A stretch of DNA of 47,802 nt from assembly GCA_034722035.1 (NCBI GenBank), contig JAYENK010000021.1, positions 1 through 47,802 of the forward strand. The letters run 5' to 3'. The notes below the pieces were generated by a model, which saw nothing but the letters and a program-made list of their open reading frames with translations, searched no databases and was not told the DNA's origin. Shown one piece after another: positions 41,046-47,802 of the stretch. Position numbers and translations under genes: made by a program. This stretch comes from JAYENK01 sp034722035. GTDB taxonomy: Bacteria; Patescibacteriota; Patescibacteriia; Patescibacteriales; UBA12075. Position 1 is the first letter of the stretch; each line of letters begins with the position of its first letter.

Positions 41046-42738
41046 TTTATTAACTTTTTTTGCTTTTGTTTTTTTAATTAATTTGCCTCAAACGGCAAGC
41101 GCGGCCGGGGCTAGCCTTTATCTCTCTCCATCATCCGGCGTAAAAAGCGTTGGTTCGACTTTTAGTATTGGTATAAAGGTTAATTCCGGAGGCAACGTTA
41201 TCAACGCAGCTGAGGGAACTTTGAGTTATGATGGCGCGATTTTGGAGACGGTAAATACTTCTAAAGGAGGTTCGATTTTTCCTTTTTGGACTCAGGAGCC
41301 GTCCGCTTCCGGCGGAGTGATTCGTTTTGGCGGCGGTTTGCCGCCTCCGGCTTATAATGGCAGCGCAGGGCATATTATCAGCGTCACCTTTAAGGCAAAA
41401 AAAGCCGGTGAAGCCAAAATTAATTTTAGCTCTGGGGCAGTGCTTGCCAATGACGGCAAAGGAACAAATATTATTAGCGGAATGGGCGGGGCTAGTTTTA
41501 CGATTCGCGCTGCCGGCACTCAGCCAGCTGTTCCGACAAAACCCAAGGAACCGGCTGAACCTAAAGAGAAAGATTATAATAAGCCTATAATTAAATCATC
41601 AACTCATCCGGATCAAGTTTTGTGGTACAAAGAGAAGGAAGTGAAATTTTCCTGGGATATGCCGGACGGTGTTAGTGGCGTAAGCGTTCTTCTTGATCAG
41701 AAAGAATACACTGATCCCGGCCCCAAGAGCGATGGAGATTTTAATGAAAAGAGCTATACGGTAGAAGAGGATGGTATTTGGTATTTACATCTTAAATTAA
41801 AAGATGCAAGTCGTTGGGGGACTTTGGCACATTATCGTGTAAACATAGATTCATTTCCGCCGGATAAGCTTGAGGTAGAGATTGTTAAGGCGAGTCTCGG
41901 CGAATGGCCTACGCTTAAATTTGCCGCCAGTGACGCTTTATCCGGACTTTCCAATTTTTTAATTCATATTGGAAGTTTGGAAGAACAGAGCTATGATTTG
42001 TCGGCCGAAGAAAAAGAATTAAAGCTATCTAATTTTGATGTGGGAGAATATATTGCCATGATTCGAGCTTTTGATAAGGCCGGGAATGAAAGAGTTAAAA
42101 CAATTAAATTTACAATCGATCCGATTGAGGCGCCACTTATTTTGAATTATCAAAAAGAACTTAAATCAAGCGATAATTTATACGTTAGCGGTACGGCTAA
42201 AGATGCCGCGAGTACCACAATTCATATTGAGCTTGACGGAAAAATAATTATGAGCGCGAAAACGGGGGTGGATTTAAACGGTAATTGGTTTTATGTGTTT
42301 GACGATGAAATAAAAAACGGGCGCTATACCTTGTGGGCGGAATCCATAAATAAAAACGGTATTGGTTCTCTTCCGAGCGAAAAAAAGACTTTTTTGGTGA
42401 CCCCGCCGGTATTTATGGTAATTGGCAATTTTGTGATTAATTATTTTACGGTATTTGTCAGTCTTTTGTTCTTGATAATTTTGATTGTGCTGTTTATATT
42501 TTGGATTGTCGGACTCGTCCGCAAAAAATTAAAAAAAGAAACAATCGAAATTGAAGAAGTGTTGCGCCATAATTCAGCCGGAATGAAAAAAGCTATCAAC
42601 GAAGAGGCAGATGAGATAATTTCTTCCAGACTTAAAACAGATAAATTAAAAGCTATTAAAAGATTAATTTCCAAAGTAGATGAAAACGAACAAAAAACCT
42701 TAAAAGAAGTTAAAGATGTAGAAGAAATTTTGAAATAA
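41023..42738 (+). CDS. Membrane-anchored cohesin-like protein 2
   Basis: A 571-aa type I membrane protein with a signal peptide ending at QTASA. A cohesin-like domain (about 29-163) begins ASLYLSPSSGVKSVGSTFSI and contains VIRFGGGLPPPAYNGSAGHI and VLANDGKGTN, echoing protein 1. A Pro/Lys linker (165-185) precedes Ig-like domains (about 190-460; VDSFPPDK-type strands, DKAGNERVKTIKFTID, NLYVSGTAKDAASTTIHIEL). A membrane helix (about 470-498) and a 73-residue charged coiled-coil-like cytoplasmic tail (LKAIKRLISKVDENEQKTLK) complete it. That tail could link the surface complex to something inside the cell. The start overlaps the previous gene by 23 bases; the good signal peptide supports it. Confidence 0.82.
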   Translation: MTRKITISLLTFFAFVFLINLPQTASAAGASLYLSPSSGVKSVGSTFSIGIKVNSGGNVINAAEGTLSYDGAILETVNTSKGGSIFPFWTQEPSASGGVIRFGGGLPPPAYNGSAGHIISVTFKAKKAGEAKINFSSGAVLANDGKGTNIISGMGGASFTIRAAGTQPAVPTKPKEPAEPKEKDYNKPIIKSSTHPDQVLWYKEKEVKFSWDMPDGVSGVSVLLDQKEYTDPGPKSDGDFNEKSYTVEEDGIWYLHLKLKDASRWGTLAHYRVNIDSFPPDKLEVEIVKASLGEWPTLKFAASDALSGLSNFLIHIGSLEEQSYDLSAEEKELKLSNFDVGEYIAMIRAFDKAGNERVKTIKFTIDPIEAPLILNYQKELKSSDNLYVSGTAKDAASTTIHIELDGKIIMSAKTGVDLNGNWFYVFDDEIKNGRYTLWAESINKNGIGSLPSEKKTFLVTPPVFMVIGNFVINYFTVFVSLLFLIILIVLFIFWIVGLVRKKLKKETIEIEEVLRHNSAGMKKAINEEADEIISSRLKTDKLKAIKRLISKVDENEQKTLKEVKDVEEILK

Positions 42739-42744
42739 TAAAAT

Positions 42745-42798
42745 AAAAACCCCTTTTGTAGAAACACGATTAATCGCGTTTCTACAAAAGGGGTTTTT
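42745..42798. terminator. Bidirectional terminator containing a GTAGA-type repeat
   Basis: AAAAACCCCTTTTGTAGAAA (42745-42764) plus C is fully complementary to 42778-42798, and the centre CGATTAATCG extends the stem. T-runs flank both ends. It ends the cohesin cluster on one strand and cysS on the other. Its core (42758-42785) is a diverged copy of the GTAGAGACGC repeat family. Confidence 0.88.
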
Positions 42799-42806
42799 TA
42801 TCTATT

Positions 42807-44210
42807 TTAATCCGTTTTGTATACCCTTGTTTTATTATTCAAATCTTCTATGGTATAGCCTAGTTTTTCAATTTCAGTGCGCAAGCGATCCGATTCAGTC
42901 CAGTCTTTGTCGGCACGAGCTTTATTTCTTTTTTCCAATAATTTTTTGGCTTCCTCTGGAACATTTTCATCGTTTGTTTTGTTAATGTCTAGTCCTAGCA
43001 CTTGGTCAAAATCCAAAATTGTTGCCAATTTGTCTTTTTTATTCAGATTAGATTTTAATAATTTCTGAACTACGGCCAAGGCTTGCGGGGTATTTAAATC
43101 ATTATTGATTGCTTGTAAAAAATTGTTTTTATAATCAGAATTAATACTGCCTTTTTTTTCGCCTAATTGGCGTATTTGGTTACGTAAATGATCCAAGCCG
43201 TTTTTTGCTCCCAGAAGAGCTCTCCAGGTAAAGTTTTGCTTGGAGCGGTACTGAGCAGATAAGAAGAAAAACCTTAAAACCAAAGGATCAAAACCCTTTT
43301 TAATAATTTCGGCTAAGCTATAATTAGTCCCTTCTGATTTGGACATTTTTCCATTATCTACCAGTAAGTGTTCGTTATGCATCCAGTAGCCGGCGTATTT
43401 TATACCGTTAGCTGATTCGGATTGAGCGATTTCGTTGGTGTGGTGCACCGGGACATGCTCAATCCCGCCCAGGTGGATATCAATCGAATCTGAAAGCAGT
43501 TTTTTGCTCATGGCTGAACATTCAATATGCCAGCCGGGGAAACCCAGACCATCTTTCACTGCTTTTGACTTAAAAGTCGAAGGCCAGACTTGCAAGGCGT
43601 TTTTGTGTTTATTGGTACGGAAGAACCATAGGGCAAAATCATTCGGATTTTTTTTATTTTTGTCTTGAATGTCCCCGGTGCCGGTTCCTTCTATTTTGTC
43701 TTTTTCGCTTTGTCCGCTCAAACGACTATAGTCTTTAGCTTTTGAGACATCAAAATACACGGCTAAATCAGTTTCATAGGCAAAGCCTTTGTTAATTAGT
43801 GTTTGAATCATTGCCTGCATTTCTTTGATGTATTCGGTCGCTCTGGGTTTGGTATTTGGTTCTAATAGGTTTAATTTTTTTGTATCTTTTTCAAAAATAT
43901 CAATATATTTTTGGGCGATTTCCAGCGGTGTTTTATTTTCTCTTTTGGCGCCTTTTTCCATTTTGTCTTCGCCCTCATCTTCGTCTGAGCTTAGGTGTCC
44001 GACATCAGTATAGTTTCTAATGTATTTAACTTCATAATCATTATACTTAAAAGTTCGAACCAGTAAATCACCAAACATCATTCCGCGCAAATTGCCGATA
44101 TGCTGTGTCCAATATACTGTTGGTCCGCAATGATAAATCAAAACCCGACCACTTTTAAGAGGTTTAAATTCTTCAATTTGTTTGTTGAGAGTATTATAAA
44201 TTTTTATCAT
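42807..44210 (-). CDS. cysS: Cysteinyl-tRNA synthetase
   Basis: Class I synthetase that charges tRNA-Cys. The 467-aa protein has the zinc ligand Cys28 in YHCGPTVY, the HIGH-type motif as HIGN (37-40), further zinc-site residues (GWHIECSAMS with Cys231, then HLGGIEHVPVHHTNE) and KMSKS at 288-292. The C-terminal helical domain ends with the usual segment LLEKRNKARADKDWTESDRL. Asn in place of the last His of HIGH is seen in related class I enzymes. It converges with the cohesin cluster on a shared terminator. The spacer 44211-44379 upstream carries a long palindrome. Confidence 0.95.
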   Translation of the reverse strand: MIKIYNTLNKQIEEFKPLKSGRVLIYHCGPTVYWTQHIGNLRGMMFGDLLVRTFKYNDYEVKYIRNYTDVGHLSSDEDEGEDKMEKGAKRENKTPLEIAQKYIDIFEKDTKKLNLLEPNTKPRATEYIKEMQAMIQTLINKGFAYETDLAVYFDVSKAKDYSRLSGQSEKDKIEGTGTGDIQDKNKKNPNDFALWFFRTNKHKNALQVWPSTFKSKAVKDGLGFPGWHIECSAMSKKLLSDSIDIHLGGIEHVPVHHTNEIAQSESANGIKYAGYWMHNEHLLVDNGKMSKSEGTNYSLAEIIKKGFDPLVLRFFFLSAQYRSKQNFTWRALLGAKNGLDHLRNQIRQLGEKKGSINSDYKNNFLQAINNDLNTPQALAVVQKLLKSNLNKKDKLATILDFDQVLGLDINKTNDENVPEEAKKLLEKRNKARADKDWTESDRLRTEIEKLGYTIEDLNNKTRVYKTD

Positions 44211-44307
44211 AAAAATAATATATTTTTAGTGAATTATATTATTATATTACAAGGTTTAAGCAGATGCGAGATAACTGTCAATTAGTTTTATTTTTTTAAA
44301 TCTTTTT

Positions 44308-44343
44308 TAGCACATTCTATGGAATATTCTATAGAATGTGCTA
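44308..44343. repeat. 36-bp near-perfect palindrome between cysS and glycosyltransferase genes
   Basis: TAGCACATTCTAT (44308-44320) mirrors ATAGAATGTGCTA (44331-44343), with GAATATTC in the middle and a single mismatched pair. A T-run follows only on the plus strand, so it does not look like a good terminator for the minus-strand glycosyltransferase gene. It may be another small mobile palindrome or a protein site. Confidence 0.65.
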
Positions 44344-44379
44344 TTTTTAAACCTTTTTAACGCAAGATTAAGATTGATA

Positions 44380-45750
44380 TTATAGCTTTAATTTTTTTAC
44401 TAAGAAATCTTCAAGAATAGAGTAGTTGTGATATTTCTGGCCGATTTTGAAATTTTCATTCAATTTTTCCTGGGTGTGTTTACCGATTAGCCAGCGGAGA
44501 GCTTGCCGAACGGCCTTATCAGTAGTTTTCTGCGGGAGTTCGTAAAGGTCGTTGATTATTTTAATCGGATCATCATCGCTATTTTTGAGTGAAATGATAT
44601 TATACCTTTCTTTTTTAATATCCGCTTTGTAAACTGGGTATTCATACATTACGATTGGTTTTTTGGCAAATATAGCTTCAATAAATTGGTTGCCCCAGCC
44701 CTCCCAGATACTGGGAAAAGTAATTATGTCCGCGTAAGCGTAAGCGTCCCAAAGAGAATAGGTTTTTATTCCTTGGTTGAATTTGCGTTTGGCTTTCACG
44801 TGATTGGCGATAAATTTGGCGCAGACACGTTTTTCAAAAATAAGATTTTTTAGTTTAAATAAATATTCCCGTTTTTCGTCTTCGGCATAACCGGCAATAA
44901 TTAGAACAACTTTTGTCTTAGAGTTTATTTTTTTCCCATTATACAATTTTTGTCCGCGCAGTTTATGAATTTGTTTTTGCAAGCCGGCGGCAAAACTAAT
45001 GGAGATCTCGATTGCTTTGCGGGGGATTATCCGGGTGGCCTGGAGAATTAATATATCGTGTTGGTTAATAGCAAATTCTTTGCAGAATTCTTTATTAAAA
45101 GTATCTGGCACCCAGAAAGGTTTGTTAAAATCAAATATATCAGGCATAATTTCGGCATTAATAAAACAGTGTTTTTTTAATTCTCTTTTTGCCAACGAAC
45201 TTATTACTACATGTTCAATATATTTTGATTTGGGGGGCATGTATTTTTTCATGAAGTTTTTCAAATAGCTGGAGCGAGGGATTTGAAACTCTTTTCTCTC
45301 CCAGTAGAAATCGTGATGGGTGGCTAGCGTCGGTATCTGGAATTTTTTAATCCATTTGGTAAAGGCTTTGGAAGCGGCAATATGTCCGCCAAAAGAAAAG
45401 ATATTATGAATTAAGACATAATCATATTTTTCACGCAGTTGAATATAATTTAATTTATCCTGGATTGCGTAAACGATTTTATTCATTTCGGATTTAAGCT
45501 CTTTGACTGACAAGTCTTTGCACTTAAAATGAATAAAGCTGTTTTCTTTAATGATTGGTATCACTCCGTCGTCCCATTCCAATTTTTTGATAATATGGTC
45601 TGCGCCAATACTTCTGGGTCCGGCGATCAAATGAACGATGCAGCCATGATTTTCAAGTATTTCCTTTCGTTTGGCGATCTCCAAAGATACTCCGTCGGTA
45701 CCGCCGACACGGTAATGACAGATTGCAATTTTTCTTTTTTTATCAGGCAT
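44380..45750 (-). CDS. GT-B glycosyltransferase (family 4-like)
   Basis: A 456-aa glycosyltransferase that moves a sugar from a nucleotide-sugar to an acceptor such as a glycan or lipid. The N-terminal Rossmann half begins KIAICHYRVGGTDGVSLEIA, the usual glycine-rich acceptor-side loop. The C-terminal half has the EX7E motif in FPSIWEGWGNQFIEAIFAKK and the family's RIIPRKAIEISI near residue 240. No membrane helix is evident, so it is likely cytoplasmic. Donor and acceptor cannot be predicted. It stands alone, with 220 bases to the methylase gene upstream, so no pathway context is available. Confidence 0.85.
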   Translation of the reverse strand: MPDKKRKIAICHYRVGGTDGVSLEIAKRKEILENHGCIVHLIAGPRSIGADHIIKKLEWDDGVIPIIKENSFIHFKCKDLSVKELKSEMNKIVYAIQDKLNYIQLREKYDYVLIHNIFSFGGHIAASKAFTKWIKKFQIPTLATHHDFYWERKEFQIPRSSYLKNFMKKYMPPKSKYIEHVVISSLAKRELKKHCFINAEIMPDIFDFNKPFWVPDTFNKEFCKEFAINQHDILILQATRIIPRKAIEISISFAAGLQKQIHKLRGQKLYNGKKINSKTKVVLIIAGYAEDEKREYLFKLKNLIFEKRVCAKFIANHVKAKRKFNQGIKTYSLWDAYAYADIITFPSIWEGWGNQFIEAIFAKKPIVMYEYPVYKADIKKERYNIISLKNSDDDPIKIINDLYELPQKTTDKAVRQALRWLIGKHTQEKLNENFKIGQKYHNYSILEDFLVKKLKL

Positions 45751-45970
45751 ATTATTTTAGCCACATTACTTCGCAAGGATGCAAATGGATTTTATTTTTA
45801 ATATTTATTTTAGAGTTGTCGATTATATCTTAATTATATCATAACTTTACCTACATTATCTGTATCGAATTTGATTACCCCTGATTAATCAGATAGTTAG
45901 TATCCCCGTATTGAAAGCGTAATTAAAGTAAACGTTTTAGCTGATTAATAACATTAATACAGTTTTGTTC

Positions 45971-47434
45971 TTACGTTGTTAAATCTCCAAGTTTTTCTTT
46001 TAATTTATCGATTCCTTTTATAGCATTCCATTTACTTTCGATTACAGATTGAATTTTGTTTGATATCCTTTCTCTTTCTTTTTTATCTTTGGAAATAGGT
46101 AATCTTAATTCTTTCCATCTATCTGCAATATTAGGTAAAGTTGTCTCAATCAACACCTTGTTTTTTGATTGTAAAGAAACTAATTTATGAGAAAGCAAAT
46201 ACAATAAATATTCAGGGGTTAATCCGTATTTATTATTTTTATTAATAATTCTTAAAACTAAAATTTCTCTAGTTAGCAATACTTCAGTATCATAAGGAGA
46301 AATCATTGCTACGCTTCCTATTCTATAACTTCCTCTTCTAACAAAAACAATATCTTTTTCTTGTAGTTTTTTATTAGATCCTTTTTTCTTTAAATAAATT
46401 TCTTTAGGTATTTTAGCAGTGGGGTCTTTGTAAACTTCCCAATTTACAATATCTTTAACTCTAATATAAGGAATATTTCCCATTCCTTTGTATTCTGCTG
46501 GTGGAGAACCATGACCATCAAAAGTTTTAATAACTCCTTCTTTTATTAATTTTTCAATTGAAATTAATTCAAGGTTTTCTTTTTTTGCCAAATCTTCAAT
46601 TTCTCTTAACTTATTTTGCCAATAATATCTAGGCACAAAAACATTTTTGTCGCTACAAATTGAAAATTCAACTTTAAAACAATATTTTTCAAAACTATTA
46701 TTCTTTATTTCTTCTAAAATTAAAGGAACATCGTCCCAAAGCTCTTCTTTATTCGCTTTATTATTTTCATAATCCCACCTATAAATTTCTTTACCTTGAT
46801 GATTATGTCCAATTTCTTCTGCCACAGCCATAGTAATAAATTTTTGTTGTGGTTTATTTTTTTCTAAAATAATACTTATATATTTAGCATTATTGTGTGG
46901 TCTAAAAGTATTATGAGGTAAGTCAATAATATGAGTAACATTGTTATGCTTAAATATATAATCTAAAACATATCTCAATTTTGGAGCGTGTAGAAATGTT
47001 TCAGGCAATACAATTCCTAGTTTCCCTCCGTCTTTAAGTAATTGTAGCGACCTTTCAATAAAAGTAATTTGTGGAGTTTCTTCTTTCTTTAATTTATTTG
47101 TTTTTTCAAAACTATTACCATCTTTTTTCCACTGATAAGCTAAATTATATTGTTTTAGTTTATCTTCTCCTGCTACTTTAATATCTTTACCAAATGGTGG
47201 ATTAGTTAAAAGTAAATTAAATTTCTCTAACTCAATATTTTGTTTGGTTTTATTTTGCCAGTTTTTTGGTTTATCTAAGCTATCTTCACAAAAAATACCA
47301 CCTTTACCATCTCCGATTATTGCCATATATGCTTTAGCAACTTTACTTAAGAACTTATCTTTTTCTATACCCCTTATGCTGTGCATTGCCGTTGCAATTT
47401 TCTCTTCATGTAAGGTTAGATTACTCCAACTCAA
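45971..47434 (-). CDS. DNA adenine methylase C-terminal part fused to a specificity domain
   Basis: The part after an in-frame TGA. It holds the catalytic NPPF motif (LLTNPPFGKDI), the rest of the N6-methylase fold (DGGKLGIVLPETFLHAPKLR) and, from about residue 290, a target-recognition domain like half of HsdS (FDGHGSPPAEYKGMGNIPYI; NIADRWKELRLPI), followed by a coiled-coil-like end. This is a type I or IIG-like M-S fusion with one recognition domain. The TTG at 47434 is only the first start-like codon; homology runs on upstream across the TGA at 47464-47462 without frameshift. Alone, this fragment lacks the SAM-binding motif and should be inactive. No restriction subunit is in view. Confidence 0.7.
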   Translation of the reverse strand: MSWSNLTLHEEKIATAMHSIRGIEKDKFLSKVAKAYMAIIGDGKGGIFCEDSLDKPKNWQNKTKQNIELEKFNLLLTNPPFGKDIKVAGEDKLKQYNLAYQWKKDGNSFEKTNKLKKEETPQITFIERSLQLLKDGGKLGIVLPETFLHAPKLRYVLDYIFKHNNVTHIIDLPHNTFRPHNNAKYISIILEKNKPQQKFITMAVAEEIGHNHQGKEIYRWDYENNKANKEELWDDVPLILEEIKNNSFEKYCFKVEFSICSDKNVFVPRYYWQNKLREIEDLAKKENLELISIEKLIKEGVIKTFDGHGSPPAEYKGMGNIPYIRVKDIVNWEVYKDPTAKIPKEIYLKKKGSNKKLQEKDIVFVRRGSYRIGSVAMISPYDTEVLLTREILVLRIINKNNKYGLTPEYLLYLLSHKLVSLQSKNKVLIETTLPNIADRWKELRLPISKDKKERERISNKIQSVIESKWNAIKGIDKLKEKLGDLTT

Positions 47435-47461
47435 ATCTTCTGCTTGTTTGTCTAATATTTT

Positions 47462-47800
47462 TCACATATGCCTTAGGCTTTCCACAAGAAAACCACCACT
47501 ACCACAAGCAGGGTCAATTAGTAATTCATTTGGCTGAGGATTTATAATATCAACCATTAGTTTTACTACATTTCTTGGGGTAAAAAATTGTCCTTGAGAT
47601 CCCTTTAGTGCATAGCCGATAAAAGTTTCAAAAGCATCGGCAATAACATCTCTTTCTGATTCTATTAAAGAATAATTTTGTAATTCTCCAACAACATAAG
47701 CAAGTGCATGTTTATCTAATTTAATCTCATCACTAACATCTAAAACATCGTTATATTTATTTTTTACCTTTTTGAATATATCTAAAATTCTATTTTTGAA
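47462..47800 (-). pseudogene. DNA methylase N-terminal part, ended by in-frame TGA; cut by window edge
   Basis: The minus-strand frame from the window edge encodes 112 residues of an HsdM-type methylase: DVIADAFETFIGYALKGSQG, then QFFTPRNVVKLMVD and the SAM-binding motif DPACGSGGFLVESLRHM. A TGA follows, then the frame continues as KILDKQAEDLSWSNLTLHEE with no shift. A tryptophan (TGG) is plausible at that site, so one G-to-A change (or a base-call error) would explain it. The 5' end lies outside the window. With RF2 encoded here, UGA should terminate, which leaves the gene broken unless readthrough occurs. Confidence 0.75.
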
Positions 47801-47802
47801 TA

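Noticed and set aside
45751..45970. Possible gene or promoter between the glycosyltransferase and methylase genes
   Set aside because: No ORF is supported. Two TATAAT sequences occur on the minus strand near 45830-45845 but without an acceptable -35; a short CTGATTAATCAG palindrome is the only other structure.
47462..47464. UGA reassigned to Trp or Gly, as in Gracilibacteria-like codes
   Set aside because: prfB (RF2) is present and intact, several genes end in TGA (lepB, nrdG, the dockerin gene), and only one in-frame TGA is seen in the whole window, so a mutation or base-call error is more likely than a new code.

Overview
The window looks like a chromosomal segment of an ultra-small, AT-rich bacterium of the Candidate Phyla Radiation (Patescibacteria), probably on the Parcubacteria side. 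This rests on gene families, not on a search: pilin-type N-termini fused to huge surface proteins, an M16C peptidase, class III ribonucleotide reductase with a detached glycyl-radical piece, a short ComEC, sparse Shine-Dalgarno sequences, and many exported proteins of unknown function. UGA is a normal stop: several genes end in TGA and release factor 2 is encoded.

Layout. 1-3830: a cut CopG-type antitoxin, then lepB-hisS-rpsU-yqeY and a HicBA toxin-antitoxin pair closed by a terminator. 3823-7647: a lipoprotein, a beta-helix surface protein with WYVNP repeats, and a bifunctional Rel (p)ppGpp enzyme. 7648-19561: two tandem pilin-domain surface proteins (886 and 2242 aa), separated by a four-helix-bundle gene flanked by a perfect 32-bp inverted repeat, followed by two membrane proteins with calcium-binding TSP3-type repeats. 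19564-27858: ybeY, dgkA, ftsA, ftsZ, an M16 protease, gpmI and, on the other strand, a small ferredoxin gene. 28025-31743: the anaerobic ribonucleotide reductase locus nrdR-nrdD-(glycyl radical stub)-nrdG, with two NrdR boxes on its promoter and a leader ORF overlapping a terminator-like hairpin. 31800-35403: a small membrane protein, prfB, comEC, tRNA-Pro(GGG) and another small membrane protein. 35421-42738: exported proteins, including a CAP protein and a promoter-led cluster with one dockerin protein and two membrane-anchored cohesin-like proteins. 42807-47802 (minus strand): cysS, a glycosyltransferase, and a DNA methylase-specificity fusion split by an in-frame TGA.

How the genes fit together. 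Much of the window (about 20 kb) builds the cell surface: pilin-anchored giants, TSP3 proteins, WYVNP-repeat proteins, and a cohesin/dockerin set that could assemble a non-covalent complex on the membrane. LepB would process their signal peptides. The rest is core housekeeping: translation, division, lipid recycling, glycolysis, stringent response and anaerobic dNTP synthesis.

The intergenic DNA is rich in small palindromic repeats. One family (GTAGAGACGC type) occurs five times: three copies form or lie within terminators, one supplies a gene's stop codon, and one is read in frame inside a coding sequence. A second palindrome lies in frame inside nrdG. These, together with the inverted-repeat-flanked four-helix-bundle element and its gene-less relative upstream of the first pilin gene, are the least explained structures here.
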